Origin: Paraburkholderia elongata
GTDB lineage: Bacteria > Pseudomonadota > Gammaproteobacteria > Burkholderiales > Burkholderiaceae
DNA: 64,000 nt
Direction: 5' to 3'
NCBI RefSeq assembly: GCF_013177735.1
Contig: NZ_WOEZ01000150.1
Location: 1 to 64,000 of the forward strand
Below are positions 45,792-54,759 of this stretch, one piece after another. A model generated the notes under the pieces. The model was not told the DNA's origin and did not search any database. It saw only the letters and a program-made list of their open reading frames with translations. Numbering within the stretch: position 1 is the first letter of the stretch; the number at the start of each line of letters is the position of its first letter. Both the position numbers and the translations under genes were made by a program.

Positions 45792-47240
45792 ATGAATGCC
45801 GCATTCATGTCGATCAAACATATTGTCGTGCTGATGCTGGAAAACCGCTCTTTCGATCATATGCTGGGCTACCTGTACGCGGATCAAGGCAATCGGTCTT
45901 CCAGCGGGCAGGCCTTTGAAGGACTCAGCGGCGACGAGACGAACCCCGATAGCGCCGGTAACGGCGTTATCGTGTTCAAGATTGCGCCAACGGATCAAAG
46001 CGCGTATTTCATGCCCGGTGCCGATCCGGGGGAGGGCTATGTCGCGACCAACATGCAGCTCTTCGGGGCCGCAACGGTCTCATCGACACAAGAGCCCGGC
46101 AACAGCGGGTTCGTCCGGGATTTTGCCCAGACGCTTCAGTGGGAGACGCGCAAGGGTTGGTCGATCCTCCCAGGCACGGTCGCCAGAAACATCATGGGTG
46201 TCTTTACACCGGACATGCTTCCGGTGCTCTCGGGACTGGCCCGTGGCTATGCAGTCTGTGACCACTGGTACGCGTCTGCGCCTACAGAAACCCTGCCAAA
46301 TCGCGCCTTTGCATGTGCGGCGACGAGTCAGGGACACATGGACGACGCAACCAAAACCTATACCTGTCCCAGCATCTTTGGCAGGCTGACAGAGGCCGGA
46401 CAGAGCTGGGCCATCTATGGATACGATACACCGCCGCTCACGCGCCATAATTTTCCGGATGTGACCAACGCACCTGAATCGCACTTCGGGCTCTTCAGCG
46501 AATTCAAGGCTGCTGCACTGGCGGGCACGCTGCCCGCCTACAGCTTTCTCGAGCCGAGCTGGAGCCCGACAGGTAACAGCCAGCATCCAAACTACGATGT
46601 CGCGCTGGGCGAGCAACTGATCTACGACGTCTATCAGGCTGTCTCCAAGGGGCCGAACTGGAACCAGACCCTCCTGATCGTGACCTATGACGAGCATGGC
46701 GGTTGCTATGACCATGTGCCTCCGCCCGCGACCGCGGTACCGCCGGACACGCTCGCAGGCGAGTTCGGATTCGACTTCAAGCGTTTCGGCGTGCGCGTGC
46801 CCACCGTGTTGATATCACCATGGATCGAGGCGGGCACCGTATTCCGTGCACCCGACACAGCAGCGCCGCTAGACCACACAAGCATCCTGAAGACGGCAGA
46901 GACGTTATGGGGCATGCCGGCCCTTACCGCACGCGACGCAGCAGCCTCAGATCTCCGCGGCGCATTCACACTCACAGAGCCGCGCACCGATGATCCGCTT
47001 GCCGGGGTGACGGTGCCGACATCGGGTACTCCATTCCCGGGTGGCGATGCGCCTTCTCACCTTCAAATGATTCAGGCTGAACTCGTATCGCAACTGCCAG
47101 TAGCCGACGAACTCGGGGATACGCACGCTCAAATGCCGGCCTTGAAAACGAGTCAAGACTACACGCAATACATACAAACGCGAACGGCGGCCTGGAAAGC
47201 GCAACGCCAACGTGACAGTACGGAAACTGCAAAACATTAA
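45792..47240 (+). CDS. Phosphoesterase of the phospholipase C/acid phosphatase family
   Basis: A 482-aa member of the PF04185-type phosphoesterases (bacterial phospholipase C and AcpA-like acid phosphatases). It begins HIVVLMLENRSFDHMLGYL, the hallmark metal-binding and nucleophile region, and has TYDEHGGCYDHVPPP and VLISPWIEAGTVF later. These enzymes hydrolyse phospholipids or phosphate esters. The usual Tat signal peptide is absent. It follows the histidine phosphatase by 13 bp. Confidence 0.83.
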   Translation: MNAAFMSIKHIVVLMLENRSFDHMLGYLYADQGNRSSSGQAFEGLSGDETNPDSAGNGVIVFKIAPTDQSAYFMPGADPGEGYVATNMQLFGAATVSSTQEPGNSGFVRDFAQTLQWETRKGWSILPGTVARNIMGVFTPDMLPVLSGLARGYAVCDHWYASAPTETLPNRAFACAATSQGHMDDATKTYTCPSIFGRLTEAGQSWAIYGYDTPPLTRHNFPDVTNAPESHFGLFSEFKAAALAGTLPAYSFLEPSWSPTGNSQHPNYDVALGEQLIYDVYQAVSKGPNWNQTLLIVTYDEHGGCYDHVPPPATAVPPDTLAGEFGFDFKRFGVRVPTVLISPWIEAGTVFRAPDTAAPLDHTSILKTAETLWGMPALTARDAAASDLRGAFTLTEPRTDDPLAGVTVPTSGTPFPGGDAPSHLQMIQAELVSQLPVADELGDTHAQMPALKTSQDYTQYIQTRTAAWKAQRQRDSTETAKH

Positions 47241-47606
47241 GCCGATTTTTCTCCGGTACATCAACGCTGTCGATTTGCAGGGACGATGTGCGGCTTGTGC
47301 AGATGCGTCCGCACTTGCCGCGAACCAGAGCCTGTTCCTGAGGCTCGCTGACGCTTGCTTGGCGATCGCGGTCTAGGTCGCCGACGACAACAACTCCCGG
47401 CCACACTCTTCGCTCGAGTACCGAACACCGGCGGCTTTTGCCGCCCACCGCAACGCAACTGGCCCTTGCGCTGCACTTCTCGAAGGCTCCCGCTCAGGCC
47501 GGTTGCTCATCCCGCGCTGAAAGGCGTATCAACCACCCAAGCTCTAATTGCCTGTCCTTCCCGAAAATGCATAGCGTGCGATTGAACGAAGCCTGGACCA
47601 CGCCGG
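47241..47606. other. Intergenic stretch, possible decayed DNA
   Basis: About 366 bp. Short open frames on both strands lack family motifs and good starts. A small hairpin (ggcggcttttgccgcc, about 47431-47446) is present. Nothing else was recognised. Confidence 0.4.
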
Positions 47607-48687
47607 TTACGCTGCCAGCCGCACATAATGGTGATGCAAGCCGCCAACATCCGGGAACTTGACGACCGTGCCGCGATCGGGCGGCTGCACTGGTCTCGGG
47701 TCGGGACAGGCCATGTCGAGTGACAGGTGTGTACGCCAACGATGGTAATAGTCGAAGTACAGGTGGAGGATGTGCCGCAGGTGGCGTTCGTTCAGGACAA
47801 TGTCGTGATCGAGGCAGTCTCGGCGGATGCTGCCGACCAGGCGTTCGACGTAGGGATTCTGCCATGGGCTGCGAGGGGCGGAGAGGACCTGTTCGATGTC
47901 CATGCTCTCGACGCGTCGCCGAAGGGGCTCGCCATAGATCGCATCGCGATCCCGGAGCAGGTATTTCGGCGCGCTATCCCAGGGGAAAGCCTCGACGATC
48001 TGTTGAGCCGTCCAGTGCGCGGTCGGATTCTCCGTGACATTGAAGTGAATGACCTGGCGCCTGTCATGTGCGAGGACCACCAGCACGAACAGCACCCTGA
48101 AGCCTACCGTCGGCACGGTGAGGAAATCGATCGATACGAGGTCGCAGACAAGGTTTTTCAGGAACGCCTTCCAGGTCGGCGAGGGCGGTGCGGGGTGGCG
48201 CCGGCGATACTTCTCCACGGTCGACTTCGCCACCTCGATGCCGGGCTTGCGCAACTCGCCCAGGATGCGCGGCGAGCCCCACCGGGGATTGGCTGCCGGG
48301 AACTTGCGGATCAACTCACGCATGTCCTGGCTGATCGGTGGTCTGCCCGGCGTGCCTTTGTCACTGATGCGCGTCCAGTGGTCGCGGAATCGCTTGCGCT
48401 GCCATGCGATCACGGTAGCGGGCTTTACGAAGACGAGGACCTCCCGCCACCTTGACCAGCGACGCGACAGCCAGGACCAGAAGATGTGGTCGGCTGGACG
48501 CTGGGCGGCGACAATGACTACGACCGGACGTCTTGCTTGACGCTGTCCAGGACGCAGACGTGGCCGGGAGACGGACCGCCGATAGACCATCAACTGGTGT
48601 CACAATGCGACGATCTGGAGCTGCTGACAGCCGCGAGCAGAACCACGTGGCCAGGCACGCAATCAACGCACGGGCGAGGGGTGGCAT
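47607..48687 (-). pseudogene. Broken DDE (rve) transposase gene of an insertion sequence
   Basis: The N-terminal part starts at 48687 (MPPLARALIACLATWFCSRL) with a good ggagga site. The frame then shifts: the family sequence continues in another frame as QLQIVAL, a TGA, HQLMVYRR, and runs open to 47607. The catalytic core is intact (DFLTVPTV region, LLRDRDAIYG, Glu in NPYVERLVGSIRRDC), and the tail VGGLHHHY is typical. A frameshift plus a nonsense codon make it a pseudogene. It is related to, but clearly distinct from, the intact transposase at 40266. Confidence 0.75.
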
Positions 48688-49157
48688 GATTCGAAATCCT
48701 CCGGGTGACGACACGGCCAGGAATGCCAGAGTGAGGTGGATTGCCCAGACGAACAACAGAATCACCAACTTCGAGTTTTCGGGGATGACAGCCCTTCAGG
48801 GCCGAGAAATCGAACCGATCGCGTCGCCAATCGCGCATTCCGGAATTCAGCAACAACGTTTCTGCGAAAACGGCGGCTTCTTCAACATAGCCATAACAGT
48901 ATTGGGACTAAGCCGCCATTCGGGCCATCACAGAAACGGCCTTTCGCGAATTGCGGCTTTCAAGAAGATCGAGCGGTCGAGATCGCCCCACCAATGATGT
49001 TCGATTCTGATTTGCAGAATTCGGCTTCGCGTCCAGGCTCGTCACGCAGTAGCTGGACGGGGTATTCCATTGATCTCGCCCACCATCCGACAAGCGGCGC
49101 CCGGTGACTACTTGCGCCAGACGTCATCTTCCCATTCGCACTAGACCCTATCAGCTG
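48688..49157. other. Intergenic stretch without a recognised gene
   Basis: About 470 bp. Short frames only, none with motifs. The stretch around 48840-48985 has even-handed codon phase and looks like decayed sequence rather than regulation. Confidence 0.4.
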
Positions 49158-49802
49158 TCACATGCGATGAAATAGAAACATTCTGGCAATAGGAGCACGG
49201 CCACTTTGATCGACGAAATCTATCTGTGCTTCCACTCGAATTCTGTCATTCGGAGCCGGGTGAATCGAAACAGCGGTCCGACGAACATTGTTCTTAAATT
49301 CCGCGCTTACGAGGCGTATCCCGGGGGTGGTGCGTGATCCCACGTTGCTGGCGTATCCTTCAGCCTTGACCTCCCCCCAATCGCAATCGGTGGGACGACA
49401 TTTGGCCCACGCATGGACGTATGTTGAGGAACCCGAAACTCGTATCTGGATTCTTGTAATTCCATTTGTCGACGGGTCGACGTTTGCCCAACTGCCGGCA
49501 AAGTAAGAGAGATTGCTCTCGGCATCCGGCGACGTTGATGGTGTCGATGGTTGCGCAGGCGTTTGCGGAGATGCCTGAGTTTGCGCTGGCGCCGGTGTTT
49601 GCACTGGGGCTGCAATCGGCGTTGGTGTTGACGCTGGTGTCGGCGCCGGTACCGAAGTCGGCCCGGGGGCCGACGGGTGGAAAAGACCTGTCTGGGCGAG
49701 AACCGCGATTAAGCCGCCGATTGCTGTAATAGCCGTTGCCGAAGCAGTCAAGATACCGGGAAGGGTGCTCCACCAGCCTTGAGTTGTTCGATCGTCGTTC
49801 AT
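49158..49802 (-). CDS. Single-pass membrane protein with a proline/threonine linker and a small C-terminal domain
   Basis: A 214-aa protein of unknown function. Residues about 13-40 form one membrane helix (ILTASATAITAIGGLIAVLA), followed by about 55 residues rich in Pro, Thr and Ala, then a folded domain from about residue 97 (FAGSWANVDPSTNGITRIQI, HAWAKCRPTDCDWGEVKAEG). Such domains occur in many uncharacterised bacterial proteins. The start at 49802 has gggagg upstream. The layout suggests an anchored domain displayed outside the cytoplasm, with a tryptophan-rich ligand surface possible. Confidence 0.6.
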   Translation of the reverse strand: MNDDRTTQGWWSTLPGILTASATAITAIGGLIAVLAQTGLFHPSAPGPTSVPAPTPASTPTPIAAPVQTPAPAQTQASPQTPAQPSTPSTSPDAESNLSYFAGSWANVDPSTNGITRIQIRVSGSSTYVHAWAKCRPTDCDWGEVKAEGYASNVGSRTTPGIRLVSAEFKNNVRRTAVSIHPAPNDRIRVEAQIDFVDQSGRAPIARMFLFHRM

Positions 49803-50066
49803 GGCATTGCCTCCCACGGTTTCTCCAGATACAGGCCTGTCGAGCACTGTCACCGCAAGGGGAATCTGCTGACACTGATCGGCATGCATTTAGGTCTGGA
49901 AACACAGGTCTGTCGTGTTGTTGAGACTTTACTGTTTGCCCTGTCACTATTTGTCCGAAATCGCCGGCCGGCACCAGCCTGTTCACCTGGATTTCGGCAT
50001 GCAGGCTGAGTCCGCATCGACAAAAGCAGGCAGCGGCTCAACCGACGGAAGCTGACGGACCAGATT

Positions 50067-51467
50067 TCAGACCAGATTTAGCTTGCTTCGATCGGCTGCA
50101 ACCTCGAGGGTTGACTCTATCATCGTTACGACAGTGTCGGCCAGGTCGTCATATTGGCGCTGAGCGTTCGCGGCAATTTCCTGTCCTGGCGGTAGTTCGG
50201 CCAGCAGCTTTCCGTCGGGTCCCGTATCTGTCTTTTGCGCCTTTGCCGCGGCAACGGTTTCGCCCGCAAGCCTAAGCTTGGTGAGGCTGTCGTCGAGATC
50301 GGAGACGGCCGGCGGACGAACAAGGATCCCCCCGACATATACCACCTGTGACAATCCGAGTATCCCAAGCAATGCGGTCGGGACGGAAAACGTAGCCAAA
50401 TTTAACGCGCCTCCGCTGATCATGGAGGCGGCTACCGCAATGCTGAATATGATGGTTTGGAGCTTGTACACATCGAACTCACGGTTCGTCAGCACAAGAT
50501 CCCGCCACTGTGGTCCACGTGGAACAGCGGGCGGCGTTAAAACTTCCCTCTTTTGCAGCCACGCCCAGTTTTCAAAACTGAGTCTGGTCTTCTGCTGATA
50601 GGTGATCTGCGCTGTAGCGGCTCCGATCCCTGAGATCCCCAGTAGCCCCACTATCGTTGGAGACAGGTCAACGAGCGTCCCGGTGCGCAAGACAAGCGCG
50701 AGCACAAGCCATCCAACCAGAAAGGAGAATAGTAGTACCTGTGTTTTTTGCACGCTTGCCTCGTTAAAGGCATTGGCCACGAGATGAATAGGGTTAAGGA
50801 AGTCGATGAGATCCATCTGTTTCGCACCGAAGATCGCGGGGTACTTCACGACAAGCGGATTAACGTGCTTTCTCGACACCAATACTGCACTCATCGCGAG
50901 GAGATAGACCAGCAGCGCCACGGGCGTACAGATCAAAAATGAGATGTGCGCGTCGCTCACTAGCGAGGAGGTCAGCGCCCAGCCGGTCATGCGATCGCCA
51001 GAGCATACGAGCAACACAAAGTACCGCTTGTCCCATAGAAACAGGTCTGGTTCGGAAAGTTGTACCCGTAGTAAGACACTATTATTCAGCCCGTATCCTG
51101 GTTTGAGGATCGGTGGTGGTGGTTCAACGGATATCACCGGGAGTTCGCCACCTACAGAATTTCTCCTCTGCGGGTCATCAATTTCAAAGACGCGGAAGAT
51201 CCTGGGGCTTACGCCGTCTGTCAAAGACTGGTGAAGAACGAATTGGGCGTCGCTGTTAGACGGTAGCACTGCGGTGACCGGCAGTGCGACGGTTTGGGCA
51301 GCCTGAAGAAATGAACTCTTTGGAATAGCGTCAAAAGAGGAGGTGCTGCACGAGATCGGAGCTTCAGAGGTCGGTGCTGCCGCGTGACCGGGTGTCACGC
51401 ATAGCAGTAACGCGCCGAACGCAAGAAATCTCGCTGCCACGGATTTTGTTGCACTATGTGCGCTCAT
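50067..51467 (-). CDS. Hypothetical membrane protein with an N-terminal signal peptide
   Basis: A 466-aa protein of unknown function. A signal peptide (FLAFGALLLCVTPGHAAA, cleavage near residue 30) is followed by about 135 extracytoplasmic residues, one membrane helix (about residues 173-195), a cytoplasmic stretch, two helices (about 240-280) and two near 335-385, then a helical C-terminus (DDLADTVVTMIESTLEVAAD). I recognise no enzyme motif. The ribosome-binding site is weak. It could be a sensor- or channel-like protein; there is no supporting neighbour. Confidence 0.55.
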   Translation of the reverse strand: MSAHSATKSVAARFLAFGALLLCVTPGHAAAPTSEAPISCSTSSFDAIPKSSFLQAAQTVALPVTAVLPSNSDAQFVLHQSLTDGVSPRIFRVFEIDDPQRRNSVGGELPVISVEPPPPILKPGYGLNNSVLLRVQLSEPDLFLWDKRYFVLLVCSGDRMTGWALTSSLVSDAHISFLICTPVALLVYLLAMSAVLVSRKHVNPLVVKYPAIFGAKQMDLIDFLNPIHLVANAFNEASVQKTQVLLFSFLVGWLVLALVLRTGTLVDLSPTIVGLLGISGIGAATAQITYQQKTRLSFENWAWLQKREVLTPPAVPRGPQWRDLVLTNREFDVYKLQTIIFSIAVAASMISGGALNLATFSVPTALLGILGLSQVVYVGGILVRPPAVSDLDDSLTKLRLAGETVAAAKAQKTDTGPDGKLLAELPPGQEIAANAQRQYDDLADTVVTMIESTLEVAADRSKLNLV

Positions 51468-51747
51468 GTCATCAGACCCTGCTGCCGTATCTCTCTAAAC
51501 TCATTTCCGCTAGCCGCATAGGCTTGAACCGACATAATGTCGCGCAGTCGTCATCCGTACAAACGTACCTGAACATGAGCTGGGGAATTGTAGGTTTACA
51601 TCGCAAATCTCGTGTTGCCAAAGGCAGGCTTCACTCAATCTTTGCTGGGTCTTGCGGATCTTCGCGAATGTTATAGTGGTCGAATCGGCCACCAGGAATG
51701 CAGCGAGAATGTTTCAACCCTCGCTGCTCCAACGCAGGGCAGGTGTT

Positions 51748-52560
51748 TCAGGCGCGGTCTGGAATCAACGCTTCGCCGTGCTGATAGGCATCAGTGAACC
51801 TGTCCAATCCGTTAGAGCCACCATTCACCAACTGACGCGCCAAAGCCATGTTGCCGGCAAGCAGCGCACTCTTGATTTGCAATTCGCGATCCGCGAGGAA
51901 GAGCGCTAGCAGACTGGATGCGATTTCCGGATCGCCGGCCAGATCCGGATTCGTGACTAAGTCAACTGATGGGTTGAGTTTAGGGCCGTACGTTTCATAA
52001 TTGGATCTTCCGGTTAGCTGTACGTAGCCTCGGCCCTTGTATCTCTCTCCGTCTGGCGCGCCAAGATTGCCCAGGTCCTTCCGATTGTCATATAAGTCAA
52101 ACGGATGACCCGACGGTGACGTATTGAAGCGGGATTGGCCCTCGCTTATCGGCTCGAAGCATTCTACTTCTGCCCGAACGGTCGACAACGCCATCAGGAC
52201 CATCGGTTTGTCAGAAATGCTCCTCGTAACCAGAGCCGACAGGATTCCTGGCAAATTATTTTTGATGTTTCCAATCGGTGTAACCGGGAACATCTGACTG
52301 ACAATCTCGACGGTGACACCAGGGATGGCACTTGGAAGTGCATTTGAATCGGATAGTCCGAGCGAGGTTAAAGTTCGAGGTCCCGCGATGCCATCTGCGA
52401 GGAGGCCCTCGCTTTGCTGAAACCCCATCACTGCAGCGACCGTGCCTTGTCCATAAACTCCGTCGATTGCACCTGGATTGGATCCATGGCTTAACAGAGC
52501 CTGTTGAAGCGCTTGCACGTCCGGCCCGGTGTCACCCTGACTAAGAGAATCTGACTGCAT
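51748..52560 (-). CDS. Peptidoglycan-binding GH19 lytic enzyme
   Basis: A 270-aa protein with an N-terminal peptidoglycan-binding domain (about residues 8-66; VQALQQALLSHGSNPGAIDG) and a GH19 chitinase-like lysozyme domain (about 85-265). The family motif YKGRGYVQLTGRSNYETYG is present, and the catalytic Glu is probably in VRAEVECFEPISEG. Such enzymes cleave cell-wall glycan and occur as prophage endolysins or secreted muramidases. No signal peptide is seen. The start at 52560 has aggaga in front. No holin or other phage gene is nearby. Confidence 0.75.
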   Translation of the reverse strand: MQSDSLSQGDTGPDVQALQQALLSHGSNPGAIDGVYGQGTVAAVMGFQQSEGLLADGIAGPRTLTSLGLSDSNALPSAIPGVTVEIVSQMFPVTPIGNIKNNLPGILSALVTRSISDKPMVLMALSTVRAEVECFEPISEGQSRFNTSPSGHPFDLYDNRKDLGNLGAPDGERYKGRGYVQLTGRSNYETYGPKLNPSVDLVTNPDLAGDPEIASSLLALFLADRELQIKSALLAGNMALARQLVNGGSNGLDRFTDAYQHGEALIPDRA

Positions 52561-52604
52561 TTTCGTCTCCTGAAATATAAACGATTGCGTAAGACGTGAG
52601 GCAA

Positions 52605-52787
52605 TTACTTCGCGGTCGCCCGATCTTCTGTCATAACAATAGGAAACCAGATGTGCTTCGGAGCTGCGACAAAGCTCTTTATGCGGTCTAGCGCACAAAC
52701 CAGATCCGCAAGAGGGGCATTGCACTCTTCTTCGGAAACGAGTGGACTAAATGAACGGCTTTTGCGGAGGCCGGTATGCGCCTCCAA
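52605..52787 (-). CDS. Possible small hypothetical protein
   Basis: A 60-codon frame 44 bp upstream of the lytic enzyme gene on the same strand. It is rich in charged residues and has no motif. The start lacks a clear ribosome-binding site, and codon use is only moderately typical. It may be the tail of a decayed gene rather than a functional product. Confidence 0.25.
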   Translation of the reverse strand: MEAHTGLRKSRSFSPLVSEEECNAPLADLVCALDRIKSFVAAPKHIWFPIVMTEDRATAK

Positions 52788-52811
52788 ACGCCTTTGTCCG
52801 CATCGTTAAAC

Positions 52812-53021
52812 CCGCCTTTCCGCGTGGTGGTCGACGTAGGCAATCGGAACAACTCGCGCGCGGTGAATCTGCGCGACCAGTCCGGCGATCCCGACAGCCC
52901 GCACTACCGCGATCTCGCGCCGCTGTAACTGAAAGGCGAATACTTTCCGCTGCTGGATTCGCGCAAGGTCGTCGAAGCGGCGACCGAAACGAAGCTGCAG
53001 CTGCTGCCGGCACGACCGTGA
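52812..53021 (+). pseudogene. 3' end of a penicillin acylase-family gene with an internal stop
   Basis: The frame from 52812 reads PPFRVVVDVG, then SGDPDSPHYRDLAPL, a TAA where a Trp codon is expected, and LKGEYFPLLDSRKVVEAATE, ending with a TGA at 53019. This is the conserved C-terminal end of penicillin acylase-like N-terminal-nucleophile hydrolases. The rest of the gene is missing. It is a dead fragment. Confidence 0.6.
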
Positions 53022-53070
53022 AAGAATCTCGACGGCCTGCTTGACATCGCGGAACGAGCTTTTAAATTAA

Positions 53071-53466
53071 ACCGCGTTGGCCGACCCGACCCGCCGTGCG
53101 CTCCTTGCACGTCTGTCCGCGCGCGCAAGCCTGTCCGTCAGCAAACTCGCACAGCTGTTCGCGATGTCGTTGCCCGCCGTCATGAAGCATCTCGACGTGT
53201 TGTCGGATGGCGGTCTGATCACGCGCACCAAGACGGGCCGTACCGTCGCGTGCCGGCTCGGCGCCGGACCGATGGCATCCACTTCACGATTTGCAACGGT
53301 TCCGTCCAGGCGCTGTAGATTCTTGCGGGCGAGGCGTTGATTCGGCGCTGGAGCGTGAGACTGGGTTGGGCGGGCATGCTTCCTCCTCCACAAAGGCGGC
53401 AAGGCGATCGAGTGTGTCGGTCCAGAAGCGCTGATAGTGGGTGAGCCATTCCATCGCTTCCTCTCA
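53071..53466 (+). pseudogene. ArsR-family regulator gene with an internally inverted segment, plus SRPBCC gene start
   Basis: Plus-strand bases 53071-53275 encode the winged helix of an ArsR repressor (ALADPTRRALLARL to RLGAGPM). The C-terminal part (MEWLTHYQRFWTDTLDRLAA) is on the minus strand at about 53380-53455. It is followed there by a separate start at 53377 (MPAQPSLTLQRRINASPARI) of an SRPBCC/AHSA1 protein, cut after about 34 codons. Flipping the segment between cgatgg (53270-53275) and ccatcg (53451-53456) restores the ArsR frame and the usual arsR-SRPBCC gene order, so a small inversion of about 175 bp has occurred. Confidence 0.55.
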
Positions 53467-53558
53467 TCGCACACGAGTTTGCCGCGCCAGTTGCCGAGAA
53501 ACGCGCGGGCATGTTCACCGGCGTGACTGTCGGCGAAGTCATAAACCACGGCCCGCAT
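53466..53558 (-). pseudogene. IS66-family transposase fragment
   Basis: The minus strand reads RAVVYDFADSHAGEHARAFL followed by GNWRGKLVCDE, a conserved block of the IS66 TnpC transposase. It abuts the inverted ArsR segment. Only about 30 codons remain. It suggests that IS66 activity shaped this junk region, as also near 3.2 kb. Confidence 0.55.
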
Positions 53559-53717
53559 ATCGGCGGTCCGACACTAGCCTGGCCTTCAAATTCCACGCAG
53601 TCCAATCGTCTAAAGCAGACAAGTCCGAACGACCAGCTGCGCGCGGCTGCAGCAAACGGCGTGGCTTTACGCGCGTGATCGTCCGTGGAAGTGGGTCATG
53701 TCAGTTCGGGAGTGGCC

Positions 53718-54749
53718 GTGAGCCAGACGACGGAACACATAGTGCAGTTCACTGCTGACGACGGCCAGCGGTGCAACCTGATCCATTCGTGCAGCGGGCG
53801 TACACCCGACAAAGGGCCGGTGCTGCTCGTGCACGGCGCGGGGGTGCGAGCCAACATTTTCAGACCACCGGTCCCAACGACTTTCGTCGATTTTCTTCTC
53901 GCGCATGGCTACGACGTGTGGCTGGAGAACTGGCGCGCCAGCATTGACCTGCCGCCTAACGAATGGACGCTTGACCAGGCTGCGTTGTACGACCACCCGG
54001 CAGCAGTGCGCAAGGTTGTCGAGGAAACCGGTTCGCCTGAGATCAAAGCCGTAATCCATTGTCAGGGCTCGACGAGTTTCACGATGTCGGCCGTCGCCGG
54101 CCTGATTCCGCAGGTGACGACGATTTTGTCCAATGCCGTATCGCTGCACCCGATCGTGCCGTGGATCTCGCGCCAGAAGGGCCGTTTCGCCGTACCGGTG
54201 GTGTCGCGACTGACACCCTACCTGAACCCGCAATGGGGGGAGCACGCGAGCGGCGTCGTGCCAAGGCTGTTGCAGGGTCTGGTGAAATTGACGCACCACG
54301 AATGCGACAACGGCGTGTGCCGCTTTTCGAGCTTCACTTTTGGCACCGGTTTTCCAGTCCTGTGGCGACACGAAAATCTGAACCCCGCGATTCACGACTG
54401 GATTCGGGGCGAATTTGGCAACGTGCCGTTTTCCTTCTTTCGGCAGATGTCTCGCTGCCTCGATGCCGGACATCTCGTATCGAACGGCGGGTTCCCAGGC
54501 TTGCCGCAGGATTTTGCCGCAGAACCGCCGCGAACCACGGCCCGATTTGCGTTCATTGCCGGCGAACTGAATCAGTGCTTTTTGTGGCAGAGCCAACAGG
54601 AGAGTTTCAAATGGTTCGACCGCCAGCGGCCGAATCATCACTCGCTACACGTGCTTCGCGGATACGGGCATCTCGACGTCTTCATCGGCAAGAACGCGTT
54701 GCACGACACCTTCCCGGTGCTGCTGGCTGAACTCGAACGAGAGATCTGA
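53718..54749 (+). CDS. Alpha/beta hydrolase with a cysteine at the nucleophile position
   Basis: A 343-aa alpha/beta-fold protein. GPVLLVHGAGVRANIF is the strand-3 oxyanion region, and the nucleophile elbow reads VIHCQGSTSF with Cys115 where most hydrolases have Ser. The catalytic His is likely in RGYGHLDVFIGKN. A Cys nucleophile occurs in PHA synthases and dienelactone hydrolases. The protein is clearly paralogous to the last third of the 1134-aa fusion encoded at 58656-62060. GTG 53718 is preferred over 53685 because cgggag precedes it. It is the first gene of a six-gene plus-strand operon. Confidence 0.78.
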   Translation: MSQTTEHIVQFTADDGQRCNLIHSCSGRTPDKGPVLLVHGAGVRANIFRPPVPTTFVDFLLAHGYDVWLENWRASIDLPPNEWTLDQAALYDHPAAVRKVVEETGSPEIKAVIHCQGSTSFTMSAVAGLIPQVTTILSNAVSLHPIVPWISRQKGRFAVPVVSRLTPYLNPQWGEHASGVVPRLLQGLVKLTHHECDNGVCRFSSFTFGTGFPVLWRHENLNPAIHDWIRGEFGNVPFSFFRQMSRCLDAGHLVSNGGFPGLPQDFAAEPPRTTARFAFIAGELNQCFLWQSQQESFKWFDRQRPNHHSLHVLRGYGHLDVFIGKNALHDTFPVLLAELEREI

Positions 54750-54759
54750 AGGAATTGGC

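Noticed and set aside
51748..52560. Prophage region around the GH19 lysin
   Set aside because: No capsid, tail, terminase, holin or integrase gene nearby; a lone lytic enzyme is not enough.
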